Below are positions 42,093 through 51,500 of a DNA stretch of 64,000 bases, one piece after another. The notes under the pieces were generated by a model. The model worked only from the letters and a program-made list of their open reading frames with translations. It had not been told where the DNA came from and made no database searches. The translations under genes were made by a program, and so were the position numbers. Source of the stretch: Panagrolaimus kolymaensis (lineage: Eukaryota > Nematoda > Chromadorea > Rhabditida > Panagrolaimidae); NCBI GenBank assembly GCA_028622995.1, contig JAJQJQ010000014.1, positions 4,554,247 through 4,618,246 on the forward strand, read 5' to 3'. Every line of letters begins with the position of its first letter. Position 1 is the first letter of the stretch.

Positions 42093-42671
42093 TGAAAAAA
42101 TTAATTCAAATCGAGTATGTGATTTGGAGATTCTTAAAATAGCTTCTTTATGAACGCTTTCATTTATTTTCATAGAGGGAAAGATTTTATTTTTGTCGCT
42201 GTCAAAATTAGAAACAAAAAATATTATTTGAAAAAATTAACTCAAATCGAGTATGTGATTTGGAGATTCTTAAAATAGCTTCTTTATGAACGCTTGCATT
42301 TAAATTTTGTTGAAGAAATTTATTAATTTTTGTCGTTGTCAAAATTAGAAACAAAAAATATTATTTGAAAAAATTAATTCAAATCGAGTATGTGATTTGG
42401 AGATTCTTAAAATAGCTTCTTTATGAACGCTTGCATTTAAATTTTGTTGAAGAAATTTATTAATTTTTGTCGTTGTCAAAATTAGAAACAAAAAATATTA
42501 TTTGAAAAAATTAACTCAAATCGAGTATGTGATTTGGAGATTCTTAAAATAGCTTCTTTATGAACGCTTGCATTTATTTTCATAGAGGGAAAGATTTTAT
42601 TTTTGTCGCTGTCAAAATTAGAAACAAAAAATATTATTTGAAAAAATTAACTCAAATCGAGTATGTGATTT

Positions 42672-42709
42672 TGGGACTTTTAAACTAACTAATTAATGAA
42701 AGCTTTTTT
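42672..42709. repeat. Decayed terminal satellite monomer
   Basis: Array 1 is canonical up to GTATGTGATTT at 42671. The next about 38 bases can still be aligned with the monomer (GGGACTTTTAAAC for GGAGATTCTTAAAA, ATGAAAGCTT for ATGAACGCTT) but carry many substitutions and small indels, then similarity is lost. Degraded edge copies fit homogenisation by unequal exchange, which does not reach the ends of an array. Confidence 0.7.
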
Positions 42710-43283
42710 GTTTCAAATAAAAAAATATCGAATGGCGAAAAACAGAGGTTATTTTTTTAGAGACGATCAACGCTGCGTTTCTTTTTGTGCAAAATCTATC
42801 AAGAAAGCAACAAAAAAAACATACACAAGAATACCTTTTCTGATATCAAACTAAAAAGCTGTCAACAAATAGAAAAGGCATTATTATTGTCATTAAGATT
42901 GGCCGCCCACATTGGCTTTGGTTTATACGCAGCTTGTTTGTCGTCATGTGTATTTTATTTTATAATAAAAAGTCAAATCTTTAAAATTAACCAAACGCGA
43001 TCGAGAGAAAAAATACGATGAGTCAAAATCATGCATTATTTAAAGACAAGTACCAAGAGTAAAATCAAAAAAAGTATTTCACGAATAAATAAGTTTAATT
43101 AATCTCAACAAAAACTATCATTACATATATTTTTGCGGTCATTTATAAAAACACAAACTATCCTTATTTATATTTCAAGATTCGATTAAAGAACCGAGAG
43201 GATTTTTAGATTAATTAATAAAAGTTAATGAATTTAGCCAAAAATATTTGCGAAAATTTGCAAAAAAAAGTCACTTTTTCTAA
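42710..43283. other. Non-coding AT-rich spacer
   Basis: Between the array edge and the foldback element I see no supported gene. The longest open frame (42785-43021, 78 codons) opens with TTG, has no recognisable domain and looks like chance. No tRNA, rRNA or spliced-leader RNA pattern was recognised. The stretch GGCCGCCCACATTGGC at 42901 stands out as GC-rich but has no identified role. Confidence 0.5.
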
Positions 43284-43655
43284 CACTCAAAAAAAAACGC
43301 TTTATTCGTTCAACGACTATTTTTTTTTGGCTAAAAAACGATCATATTTTTGCTATTTTACGATCATTTTTTTATCTTTTTTAAAACGATGGTTCAAAAT
43401 ACGGTAGTTTTAAGAACCTCTATTATGAATGATCGTTTCACGACTATTATATGATAGGTTTTAGAACGTTCAATTAAAATCTGGTCGTTTTAATATATAT
43501 CTTAATAATAATGATCGTTTAACGACTAAAAATTCTCTCTTTCATTGCCTGACAGCCAAAAGTAATTCACTAACGATTTTTTTTGTTTTTTTGGTATAAA
43601 CTGAAGCAACCGGATGAATTTTTAGTTAATCTTGGGTATATTTTCTGAGGATAGT

Positions 43656-43754
43656 GGAATGAATAGGCAGTAAGGAGTTACTGCGTATACACGCCATCAT
43701 TGTCATAAAAAGAACCAAAGATAAACATAAAGGAATGGATTGCCTATGCATTCC
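43656..43754. repeat. Nested inverted repeat in the core of the foldback element
   Basis: GGAATGAATAGGCA (43656-43669) and TGCCTATGCATTCC (43741-43754) are inverted copies with one mismatch in 14. An overlapping pair, AACCAAAG (43713-43720) and CTTTGGTT (43766-43773), and an outer pair, GGTATAAA (43593-43600) and TTTATACC (43875-43882), are also complementary. The layers point to a foldback structure. Confidence 0.6.
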
Positions 43755-43894
43755 GCCTATAAAAGCTTTGGTTTACCATAGCATCTAATTTTTGGATTAC
43801 TATCAGTTTATCTGATTGACATATTAAATAATTTTGAAATATTCAAATTTTCAATAAAAACTCAATAAATTCTTTTTATACCATGCCCGAAAAA

Positions 43895-44226
43895 TAGTCG
43901 TTTAACGATCAAAAAAAAGGTTAAAGAACGATTATTTAATAGTCATAAAACGACCATATGACATGGTCGTTTTGAATACGCTGTAGCCCAAAATAAAGTC
44001 GCTAAGGGAGCCAAAAATTGATCGTTTTTCGATCATTTTTAAGTCGGGTTTTTTTCAGTGTAGTCGGAAAACGATAGTTTTGTTGAGCTTAAAACGATTT
44101 AATAATGGTCGTAAACCGATCATATAACTTGGTCGTTTTGAATACGCTGTAGGGCAAAATAAAGTCGTTAATAGGGCCAAAAAATGATCATTTTTCGATC
44201 ATTTTTAAGTCGGGTTTTTTTGAGTG
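43895..44226. repeat. 166-bp tandem duplication in the right arm of the foldback element
   Basis: Copy 1 is 43895-44060 and copy 2 is 44061-44226; both begin TAGTCG. Shared words are spaced exactly 166 bp apart: GGTCGTTTTGAATACGCTG at 43965 and 44131, and AAGTCGGGTTTTTT at 44041 and 44207. Each copy ends in a near-identical terminus (TTTTTTTCAGTG and TTTTTTTGAGTG), so the element's end itself has been duplicated. The copies differ at many positions, so the duplication is not recent. Confidence 0.85.
43947..43973. repeat. Perfect 11-bp inverted repeat with 5-nt loop
   Basis: AAAACGACCAT (43947-43957) and ATGGTCGTTTT (43963-43973) are exact inverted copies around ATGAC. The corresponding site in the second 166-bp copy is degenerate. 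This is probably part of the element's foldback structure. Confidence 0.7.
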
Positions 44227-44599
44227 AATGGAAAAAATACAAAAATGCTTAAAACTTTGACGACAGAATATCGGCGTTTTGCTTTATTTTTTTAATCTGT
44301 TTACACCGTATTGTTCTTAATATACGAATTCATATTATGTGAAAGTTTCATATTTTTTATACTAAATATTTGGTTAGAAATTGGAATAAATGTGCAAAAA
44401 AAACAGCACATTTTTGCAACAAAAAAAACGTGCTTTTACTTTGGTTTTGGCGTTGCGACAACAAACGACGAAAATTTTTTCAAAGCCATTTGATAAAGCA
44501 AATTTTTATTTTTTATTCTTCAACTCGTAAATAAAATTTCTTTTACGCTTCAAAATTCTTCTTTCACTGAATTCAACAAACAAACAACAACAAAGAAAA
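44227..44599 (+). promoter_or_regulatory. Upstream region of the BTB gene
   Basis: This 373-bp stretch lies between the foldback element and the BTB-gene ATG. It is AT-rich and has no supported coding. The bases before the ATG (CAACAACAAAGAAAA) are a purine-rich leader without an obvious TTTCAG acceptor, so spliced-leader addition is not evident here. A 60-codon open frame at 44311 opens with TTG and is not credible. Promoter function is inferred from position only. Confidence 0.4.
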
Positions 44600-45513
44600 A
44601 TGGCTGCTTCTTCAACATATGCTGCTTTAATGGCTACTCCAGCACCAATTGAATGTCCTGATGATCCTTATGCGCTTGCCCTGCTTATTTTTGCTGCTAT
44701 TGGGGTTCTAGCTGTGCTTACAGGACTCATTATTGCAGGAATTGCTATCTACAAGCTAGGCTGTTGCTGTTGCCGAAAGATCAAATGGTCTTTTTATGAG
44801 CCTGAAGTCAAGTTTTCAAAGAAGAAGGAAGCAGAAAATGCAGCACAAAATAAGGCATTGATGAATGACGATGGTAAAACAACTTGTTCAGTTTGCAAAA
44901 CAACAATATCTAAAGACAAAGCAGTATGTTTTAACTATTTTTTTCTTTTATTTACTTTTTTCATTTTAGAATCAAGCTGTTTCAATTTCAAAACAAACTG
45001 CTTTATCCCGAAGTTTATGGTACTCATCTGCAAAAGATTTCGTCATTTCGGTGCAAGGTTGCTACATACAAGTAAGTATTTCTTTATCTTTCTTTTTCTT
45101 AATCAAACCTATTTCCAGGCTCACAAGTTTGTCCTTTCTCACCGTTCTCCTGTTTTTGCTCTTATTTTCCATTCCGCCAACAAAGAAGAACCATTGAAAG
45201 GAATGAAAATTGAAGAATTTTCCGCAGATGTCGTAGAAGCTGGCATCAAATTTATCTATGATATCAATGTTTTTGATGATATTACAACTTCACGAGCAAA
45301 ATCACTTCTAGAGTTTGCACATAAATATGAAATTTTGGATCTAAAAGTAAGTCTCTTATTCTTTTAACACTTGTAAGATTTATGTTTTAGAATGATATCG
45401 AATCTTATTTAATTACGTTGATCTCACCAACAAATTCAAAAGAATTCGATGTCCTTTCAATTAAGTGCAATGCTCGAGGGCTTGAATTCGCGTGCAAAGA
45501 AATGGAAGCATAA
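44600..45513 (+). CDS. Single-pass membrane protein with BTB/POZ domain (4 exons, 258 aa)
   Basis: Exons are 44600-44923, 44970-45071, 45119-45346 and 45391-45513, all phase 0, with introns of 46, 47 and 44 nt (donors GTATGT, GTAAGT, GTAAGT; acceptors TTTTAG, TTCCAG, TTTTAG). Exon 1 encodes one hydrophobic helix (about residues 25-51), then four cysteines (55-58) that could be palmitoylated, a basic stretch and one CxxC pair (96-99). From about residue 127 the protein resembles a BTB/POZ domain: KDFVISVQG, then AHKFVLSHRSPVFALIF (143-159), then the AKSLLEFAHKYEILDLK helix. BTB domains dimerise and often recruit Cullin-3, but no MATH, Kelch or full BACK domain is present. The first ATG is used. 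A membrane segment on a BTB protein is unusual; exon 1 might belong to a separate gene, though the phases join cleanly. Substrate and role are unknown. Confidence 0.8.
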
Positions 45514-46265
45514 ATCGGTGACTGGTATCTCATGTAATGCTTGTTAAAACTTTTGTTCTTATCTTCACATTGTTCAAAGAAAATCAATCAAATTGTATGG
45601 ATTCTCAAATGATTTTGTTGTTTACCTGCAATTTTAGAACGTTGTATTGATTTAACTTTTTGTTATATTTTTTGTTGTTGATCGTTTGTGATTTGAATAA
45701 ATCGTTTTGTTTGTTAGTTTCTTTGTGTACTGTTGTTATCATTGCTAGCGAAAAAATGATGATTATCAATGACAAATGTTTAACATTTGCATTAGTTTAC
45801 AAGTATTTTCTTCTAAAACTCAGCTGTTGCGTTAAGCCTCAAAGTTTGTGCCGACATCGCTTTGGATAAATGTAACTAGGCACCTCTCAAATCCCATCCA
45901 TCTAACATTTCAAACAAAAAACAAGTTTATTAAGCAATTTTTTCAGTTCAAAGTTTGCCATGATTTCGGTAATAAAATCAACAATGCAATTTTTGTTCCA
46001 TCAAAGTCAAGACAATGACAACATAAAAAGTAGGATTGAAAGAAGACGAAGCAAAAACAGAATGCAAGCCACCTAATTTTGACAGTGTTTTTCTTACAGC
46101 TTACTAAACGGCAAAGTTATGTATCACAAAAATAGTCTTAAACATCAAAAAAATCACACATTTATGTACATACAAAACTAATACATACAAACATAAAGTC
46201 ATTAAAAATGTAATATTTACAAAACAAACAAAAAATATGATGAATCCAACACCAGTAAGCTGTTG
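45514..46265. other. Convergent intergenic region with 3' UTRs
   Basis: The BTB gene (+) and the V-ATPase G-like gene (-) converge on this 752-bp interval, which should contain both 3' UTRs. A canonical AATAAA on the + strand lies at 45696-45701. For the minus-strand gene I found only a weak CATAAA at 46161-46166. Open frames at 45405-45587 (-) and 45660-45869 (+) show no domain and are taken as chance. Confidence 0.55.
45696..45701 (+). terminator. Candidate poly(A) signal of the BTB gene
   Basis: AATAAA on the + strand, about 183 nt after the TAA stop, within TTTGAATAAATCG. It is the first canonical hexamer seen downstream of that stop. The cleavage site is not determined. Confidence 0.5.
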
Positions 46266-47105
46266 CTAATAATGACGACATAATGGTGAAGAACCAAATG
46301 GATGTTGATTTAATGGATGAGTGTAAGTACCAGTAGCTTCAATTTCTTTTCGCATTATAAAGTTGAGATGAATTTCTGGATGAATATCAATAACGAGATC
46401 AAGAATTTTTTCAATGATTTTATCTTTGACTTGAATGACATGTTCTTCATATTGTTTCATAATTACATCCATTTTTTCATCGAATTTGACTTTTTGTAGT
46501 TCCATATCTTGTTCAATTTGATGAAATTTTTCATTGATTATGTCTTCTCTTCTCTGAAAATGAAAGGAAGCGATTAGTCAAGGTCCACGAAATAAAATAA
46601 TCCTAGATAACGGTAATCGCATACAATCGGTTCAAAAGTAAGTGAAAGAAAAGAAATAGCTACTAATAAAAGCCATAAACAACATGTTCAACAAACGCCT
46701 AACAAGTTAGTCATTACTAAAACAAAACAAACAACAAAAAAACAAACCTTTCGAAGAGCATTTATTTCAATCTCAGCATCCATTCTTGCTTGTTTGATTC
46801 GTTGAGTTCGACGGGTTTGAGCTTCTTTGATTTTTACATTTCCACGTTTTTCAGCATCGAGAAGAAGTTTGATACATCGATCACCAGTTGAATCAGCATT
46901 TAGTGTTAATGGAATCATATTGAAATCTCGTCCTTCTTCTTCTTCGTCTCCTTCACTTTGTTCAATAGCAGCAGCAGGAGGAGGATTATCAATTCCTCGA
47001 TGAACCAAAGCTCGTCGTAAACGTGAAAATGCGTTTCCACACAGTTTGGCGAATAATTCACAGAGCTTTTGAGCTCTCGTCGATGCAACAAAGTTAGAAC
47101 ATTTG
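46266..47105 (-). CDS. V-type ATPase subunit G-like protein, divergent; 5' end unresolved
   Basis: Spliced as 47105-46748 and 46553-46266 around a 194-nt intron (donor GTTTGT, acceptor TTTTCAG, phase 0), ending in TAG. The segment IKLLLDAEKRG..KIKEA..RR.QRIKQA matches the conserved N-terminal helix of V-ATPase subunit G, and ILDLVIDIHPEIHLNF matches its C-terminal motif. Subunit G is a peripheral-stalk component of the proton pump that acidifies endomembrane compartments. From the first in-frame ATG of the main exon (46918) the protein is 152 aa, longer than the usual about 118-126 aa because of a tail rich in H, P and S. The frame stays open upstream to an acceptor-like TTTTCAG at 47106 and reads protein-like (an STRAQKLCELF stretch, then an acidic GDEEEEG run), so an extra N-terminal exon is possible. 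One in-frame option is ATG at 47186 with a weak GTTGGA donor at 47178. Confidence 0.75.
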
Positions 47106-47111
47106 CTGAAA
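47106..47111 (-). promoter_or_regulatory. Candidate splice acceptor upstream of the V-ATPase G-like exon
   Basis: On the minus strand a TTTTCAG ends at 47106, after a T-rich run. It could receive a spliced leader or join an upstream exon. The first ATG after it opens a two-codon frame (ATG TTC TAA), so the main protein would start at 46918 if this is a trans-splice site. A second acceptor-like CTACAG ends at 47200, immediately before another ATG (47199). Confidence 0.45.
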
Positions 47112-47282
47112 ATGAAAAGTTTCAAACGAAAGAAAATAAAAAGTTTATTCAAATTTTCAAGAATGCTTTTCCTCCAACTGTTTCATCCGCCGCTAACATC
47201 TGTAGCTAAGAAATAGCTATGTTAGGAGCAAACCTAATTCCCAAGCAACAACAAAACCAACAAAATAACATTCACACAAAGA

Positions 47283-47288
47283 TTTATT
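47283..47288 (-). terminator. Candidate poly(A) signal of rho-1
   Basis: On the minus strand AATAAA lies within CTAAATAAATC, about 124 nt after the rho-1 TGA. It is followed by a T-rich, G-containing stretch and then, within about 85-180 nt, by acceptor-like AGs for the next gene. That is the spacing expected inside a nematode-type operon. Confidence 0.6.
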
Positions 47289-47411
47289 TAGAAACATTTC
47301 ATCAAAAAAACAACATCAATAAAATACAATACAACAAATGAATTCAATAGGTACAATAACACAAGAGGATTGAAATGTTCAATTATAGTAACATCATAGA
47401 AAATCAAGAGC

Positions 47412-48536
<1,125 letters not shown>

Positions 48537-51500
48537 GTTGTCAAAATTAGAAACAAAAAATATTATTTGAAAAAATTAACTCAAATCGAGTATGTGATTT
48601 GGAGATTCTTAAAATAGCTTCTTTATGAACGCTTGCATTTAAATTTTGTTGAAGAAATTTATTAATTTTTGTCGTTGTCAAAATTAGAAACAAAAAATAT
48701 AATTTGAAAAAATTAACTCAAATCGAGTATGTGATTTGGAGATTCTTAAAATAGCTTCTTTATGAACGCTTGCATTTAAATTTTGTTGAATAAATTTATT
48801 AATTTTTGTCGTTGTCAAAATTAGAAACAAAAAATATTATTTGAAAAAATTAACTCAAATCGAGTATGTGATTTGGAGATTCTTAAAATAGCTTCTTTAT
48901 GAACGCTTGCATTTATTTTCATAGAGGGAAAGATTTTATTTTTGTCGCTGTCAAAATTAGAAACAAAAAATATTATTTGAAAAAATTAACTCAAATCGAG
49001 TATGTGATTTGGAGATTCTTAAAATAGCTTCTTTATGAACGCTTGCATTTATTTTCATAGAGGGAAAGATTTTATTTTTGTCGCTGTCAAAATTAGAAAC
49101 AAAAAATATTATTTGAAAAAATTAACTCAAATCGAGTATGTGATTTGGAGATTCTTAAAATAGCTTCTTTATGAACGCTTGCATTTAAATTTTGTTGAAG
49201 AAATTTATTAATTTTTGTCGTTGTCAAAATTAGAAACAAAAAATATTATTTGAAAAAATTAACTCAAATCGAGTATGTGATTTGGAGATTCTTAAAATAG
49301 CTTCTTTATGAACGCTTGCATTTATTTTCATAGAGGGAAAGATTTTATTTTTGTCGCTGTCAAAATTAGAAACAAAAAATATTATTTGAAAAAATTAACT
49401 CAAATCGAGTATGTGATTTGGAGATTCTTAAAATAGCTTCTTTATGAACGCTTGCATTTAAATTTTGTTGAAGAAATTTATTAATTTTTGTCGTTGTCAA
49501 AATTAGAAACAAAAAATATTATTTGAAAAAATTAACTCAAATCGAGTATGTGATTTGGAGATTCTTAAAATAGCTTCTTTATGAACGCTTGCATTTATTT
49601 TCATAGAGGGAAAGATTTTATTTTTGTCGCTGTCAAAATTAGAAACAAAAAATATTATTTGAAAAAATTAACTCAAATCGAGTATGTGATTTGGAGATTC
49701 TTAAAATAGCTTCTTTATGAACGCTTGCATTTATTTTCATAGAGGGGAAGATTTTATTTTTGTCGCTTTCAAAATTAGAAACAAAAAATATTATTTGAAA
49801 AAATTAACTCAAATCGAGTATGTGATTTGGAGATTCTTAAAATAGCTTCTTTATGAACGCTTGCATTTAAATTTTGTTGAAGAAATTTATTAATTTTTGT
49901 CGTTGTCAAAATTAGAAACAAAAAATATTATTTGAAAAAATTAACTCAAATCGAGTATGTGATTTGGAGATTCTTAAAATAGCTTCTTTATGAATGCTTG
50001 CATTTAAATTTTGTTGAAGAAATTTATTAATTTTTGTCGCTTTCAAAATTAGAAACAAAAAATATTATTTGAAAAAATTAACTCAAATCGAGTATGTGAT
50101 TTGGAGATTCTTAAAATAGCTTCTTTATGAACGCTTGCATTTATTTTCATAGAGAGAAAGATTTTATTTTTGTCGCTTTCAAAATTAGAAACAAAAAATA
50201 TTATTTGAAAAAATTAACTCAAATCGAGTATGTGATTTGGAGATTCTTAAAATAGCTTCTTTATGAACGCTTGCATTTATTTTCATAGAGAGAAAGATTT
50301 TATTTTTGTCGCTTTCAAAATTAGAAACAAAAAATATTATTTGAAAAAATTAACTCAAATCGAGTATGTGATTTGGAGATTCTTAAAATAGCTTCTTTAT
50401 GAACGCTTGCATTTATTTTCATAGAGGGGAAGATTTTATTTTTGTCGCTTTCAAAATTAGAAACAAAAAATATAATTTGAAAAAATTAACTCAAATCGAG
50501 TATGTGATTTGGAGATTCTTAAAATAGCTTCTTTATGAACGCTTGCATTTAAATTTTGTTGAAGAAATTTATTAATTTTTGTCGTTGTCAAAATTAGAAA
50601 CAAAAAATATTATTTGAAAAAATTAACTCAAATCGAGTATGTGATTTGGAGATTCTTAAAATAGCTTCTTTATGAACGCTTGCATTTATTTTCATAGAGA
50701 GAAAGATTTTATTTTTGTCGCTTTCAAAATTAGAAACAAAAAATATTATTTGAAAAAATTAACTCAAATCGAGTATGTGATTTGGAGATTCTTAAAATAG
50801 CTTCTTTATGAACGCTTGCATTTATTTTCATAGAGGGAAAGATTTTATTTTTGTCGCTGTCAAAATTAGAAACAAAAAATATTATTTGAAAAAATTAACT
50901 CAAATCGAGTATGTGATTTGGAGATTCTTAAAATAGCTTCTTTATGAACGCTTGCATTTAAATTTTGTTGAAGAAATTTATTAATTTTTGTCGCTTTCAA
51001 AATTAGAAACAAAAAATATTATTTGAAAAAATTAACTCAAATCGAGTATGTGATTTGGAGATTCTTAAAATAGCTTCTTTATGAACGCTTGCATTTATTT
51101 TCATAGAGGGAAAGATTTTATTTTTGTCGCTGTCAAAATTAGAAACAAAAAATATTATTTGAAAAAATTAACTCAAATCGAGTATGTGATTTGGAGATTC
51201 TTAAAATAGCTTCTTTATGAACGCTTGCATTTATTTTCATAGAGGGAAAGATTTTATTTTTGTCGCTGTCAAAATTAGAAACAAAAAATATTATTTGAAA
51301 AAATTAACTCAAATCGAGTATGTGATTTGGAGATTCTTAAAATAGCTTCTTTATGAACGCTTGCATTTAAATTTTGTTGAAGAAATTTATTAATTTTTGT
51401 CGTTGTCAAAATTAGAAACAAAAAATATTATTTGAAAAAATTAACTCAAATCGAGTATGTGATTTGGAGATTCTTAAAATAGCTTCTTTATGAACGCTTG

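Larger units (their letters stand above)
25625..42228. repeat. Derived satellite subfamily domain (CGCTTTC type)
   Basis: From the monomer starting at 25625, block-A monomers almost all change CGCTTGC to CGCTTTC, a state not seen before this point or in array 2. A second change, AACTCAAAT to AATTCAAAT, appears from 26305 and becomes dominant. Further markers accumulate: TTTTTATAG for TTTTCATAG, ATTAAAAAC for ATTAGAAAC, and CGTTG linked to block A. Block-B monomers inside the domain keep the ancestral CGCTTGC. The domain stops at 42228, and the last monomers before the gene island return to the ancestral type. This is a locally homogenised expansion within the older array. Confidence 0.92.
1..42671. 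repeat. Satellite array 1, 136/137-bp monomer, about 313 copies
   Basis: Uninterrupted head-to-tail array. Counting from the TGAAAAAATT motif, successive monomers start at 1, 137, 273 and so on, 136 bp apart; monomers with the alternative block are 137 bp (for example 1497-1633). Monomer positions 1-74 and the last 29 nt are nearly identical throughout. Positions 75-107 vary between block A (with ATAGAGGGAAAG) and block B (with TTTTGTTGAAGAAATTT). GC is about 26%. No gene, transposon or unrelated spacer interrupts the array. Because 136 is not a multiple of 3, the reading frame shifts at every monomer and no long open frame survives. The array continues beyond the left edge of the window. No function is visible in the sequence; candidates are centromeric, heterochromatic or germline-limited satellite. 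Confidence 0.98.
43284..44226. mobile_element. Putative foldback / MITE-like non-autonomous element
   Basis: The left end reads CACTCAAAAAAAAACG (43284). The right end reads CGGGTTTTTTTGAGTG (ending at 44226), whose reverse complement CACTCAAAAAAACCCG matches the left end apart from two bases. Both arms are rich in short CGATC/GATCG and AAAACGA/TCGTTTT words in both orientations, so the arms are diverged inverted copies. Nested inverted repeats lie between them. There is no transposase and no open frame of note. I could not find a convincing target-site duplication (left flank TTTCTAA, right flank AATGG), so the class is uncertain and the exact ends could be off by a few bases. Confidence 0.6.

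Noticed and set aside
1..42671. CRISPR array
   Set aside because: The entire 136-137 bp unit repeats, including the segment between conserved parts, with only two main states. There are no unique spacers and no cas genes, and the neighbouring genes are eukaryotic with introns.
42785..43021. 78-codon open frame, +
   Set aside because: It opens with TTG, has no ATG-based start, domain or splice support, and lies in AT-rich spacer.
43713..43773. microRNA-like hairpin
   Set aside because: AACCAAAG/CTTTGGTT and GGAATG/CATTCC pair, but the segments between them do not, so there is no continuous stem of about 22 bp. It is better explained as part of the foldback element.
44311..44493. 60-codon open frame, +
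   Set aside because: TTG start and low-complexity hydrophobic content in the upstream region of the BTB gene.
45405..45587. 60-codon open frame, -
   Set aside because: Antisense to the last BTB exon and its 3' UTR, with no recognisable motif.
45660..45869. 69-codon open frame, +, downstream of the BTB stop
   Set aside because: TTG start, no domain, and it contains the probable poly(A) signal of the BTB gene.
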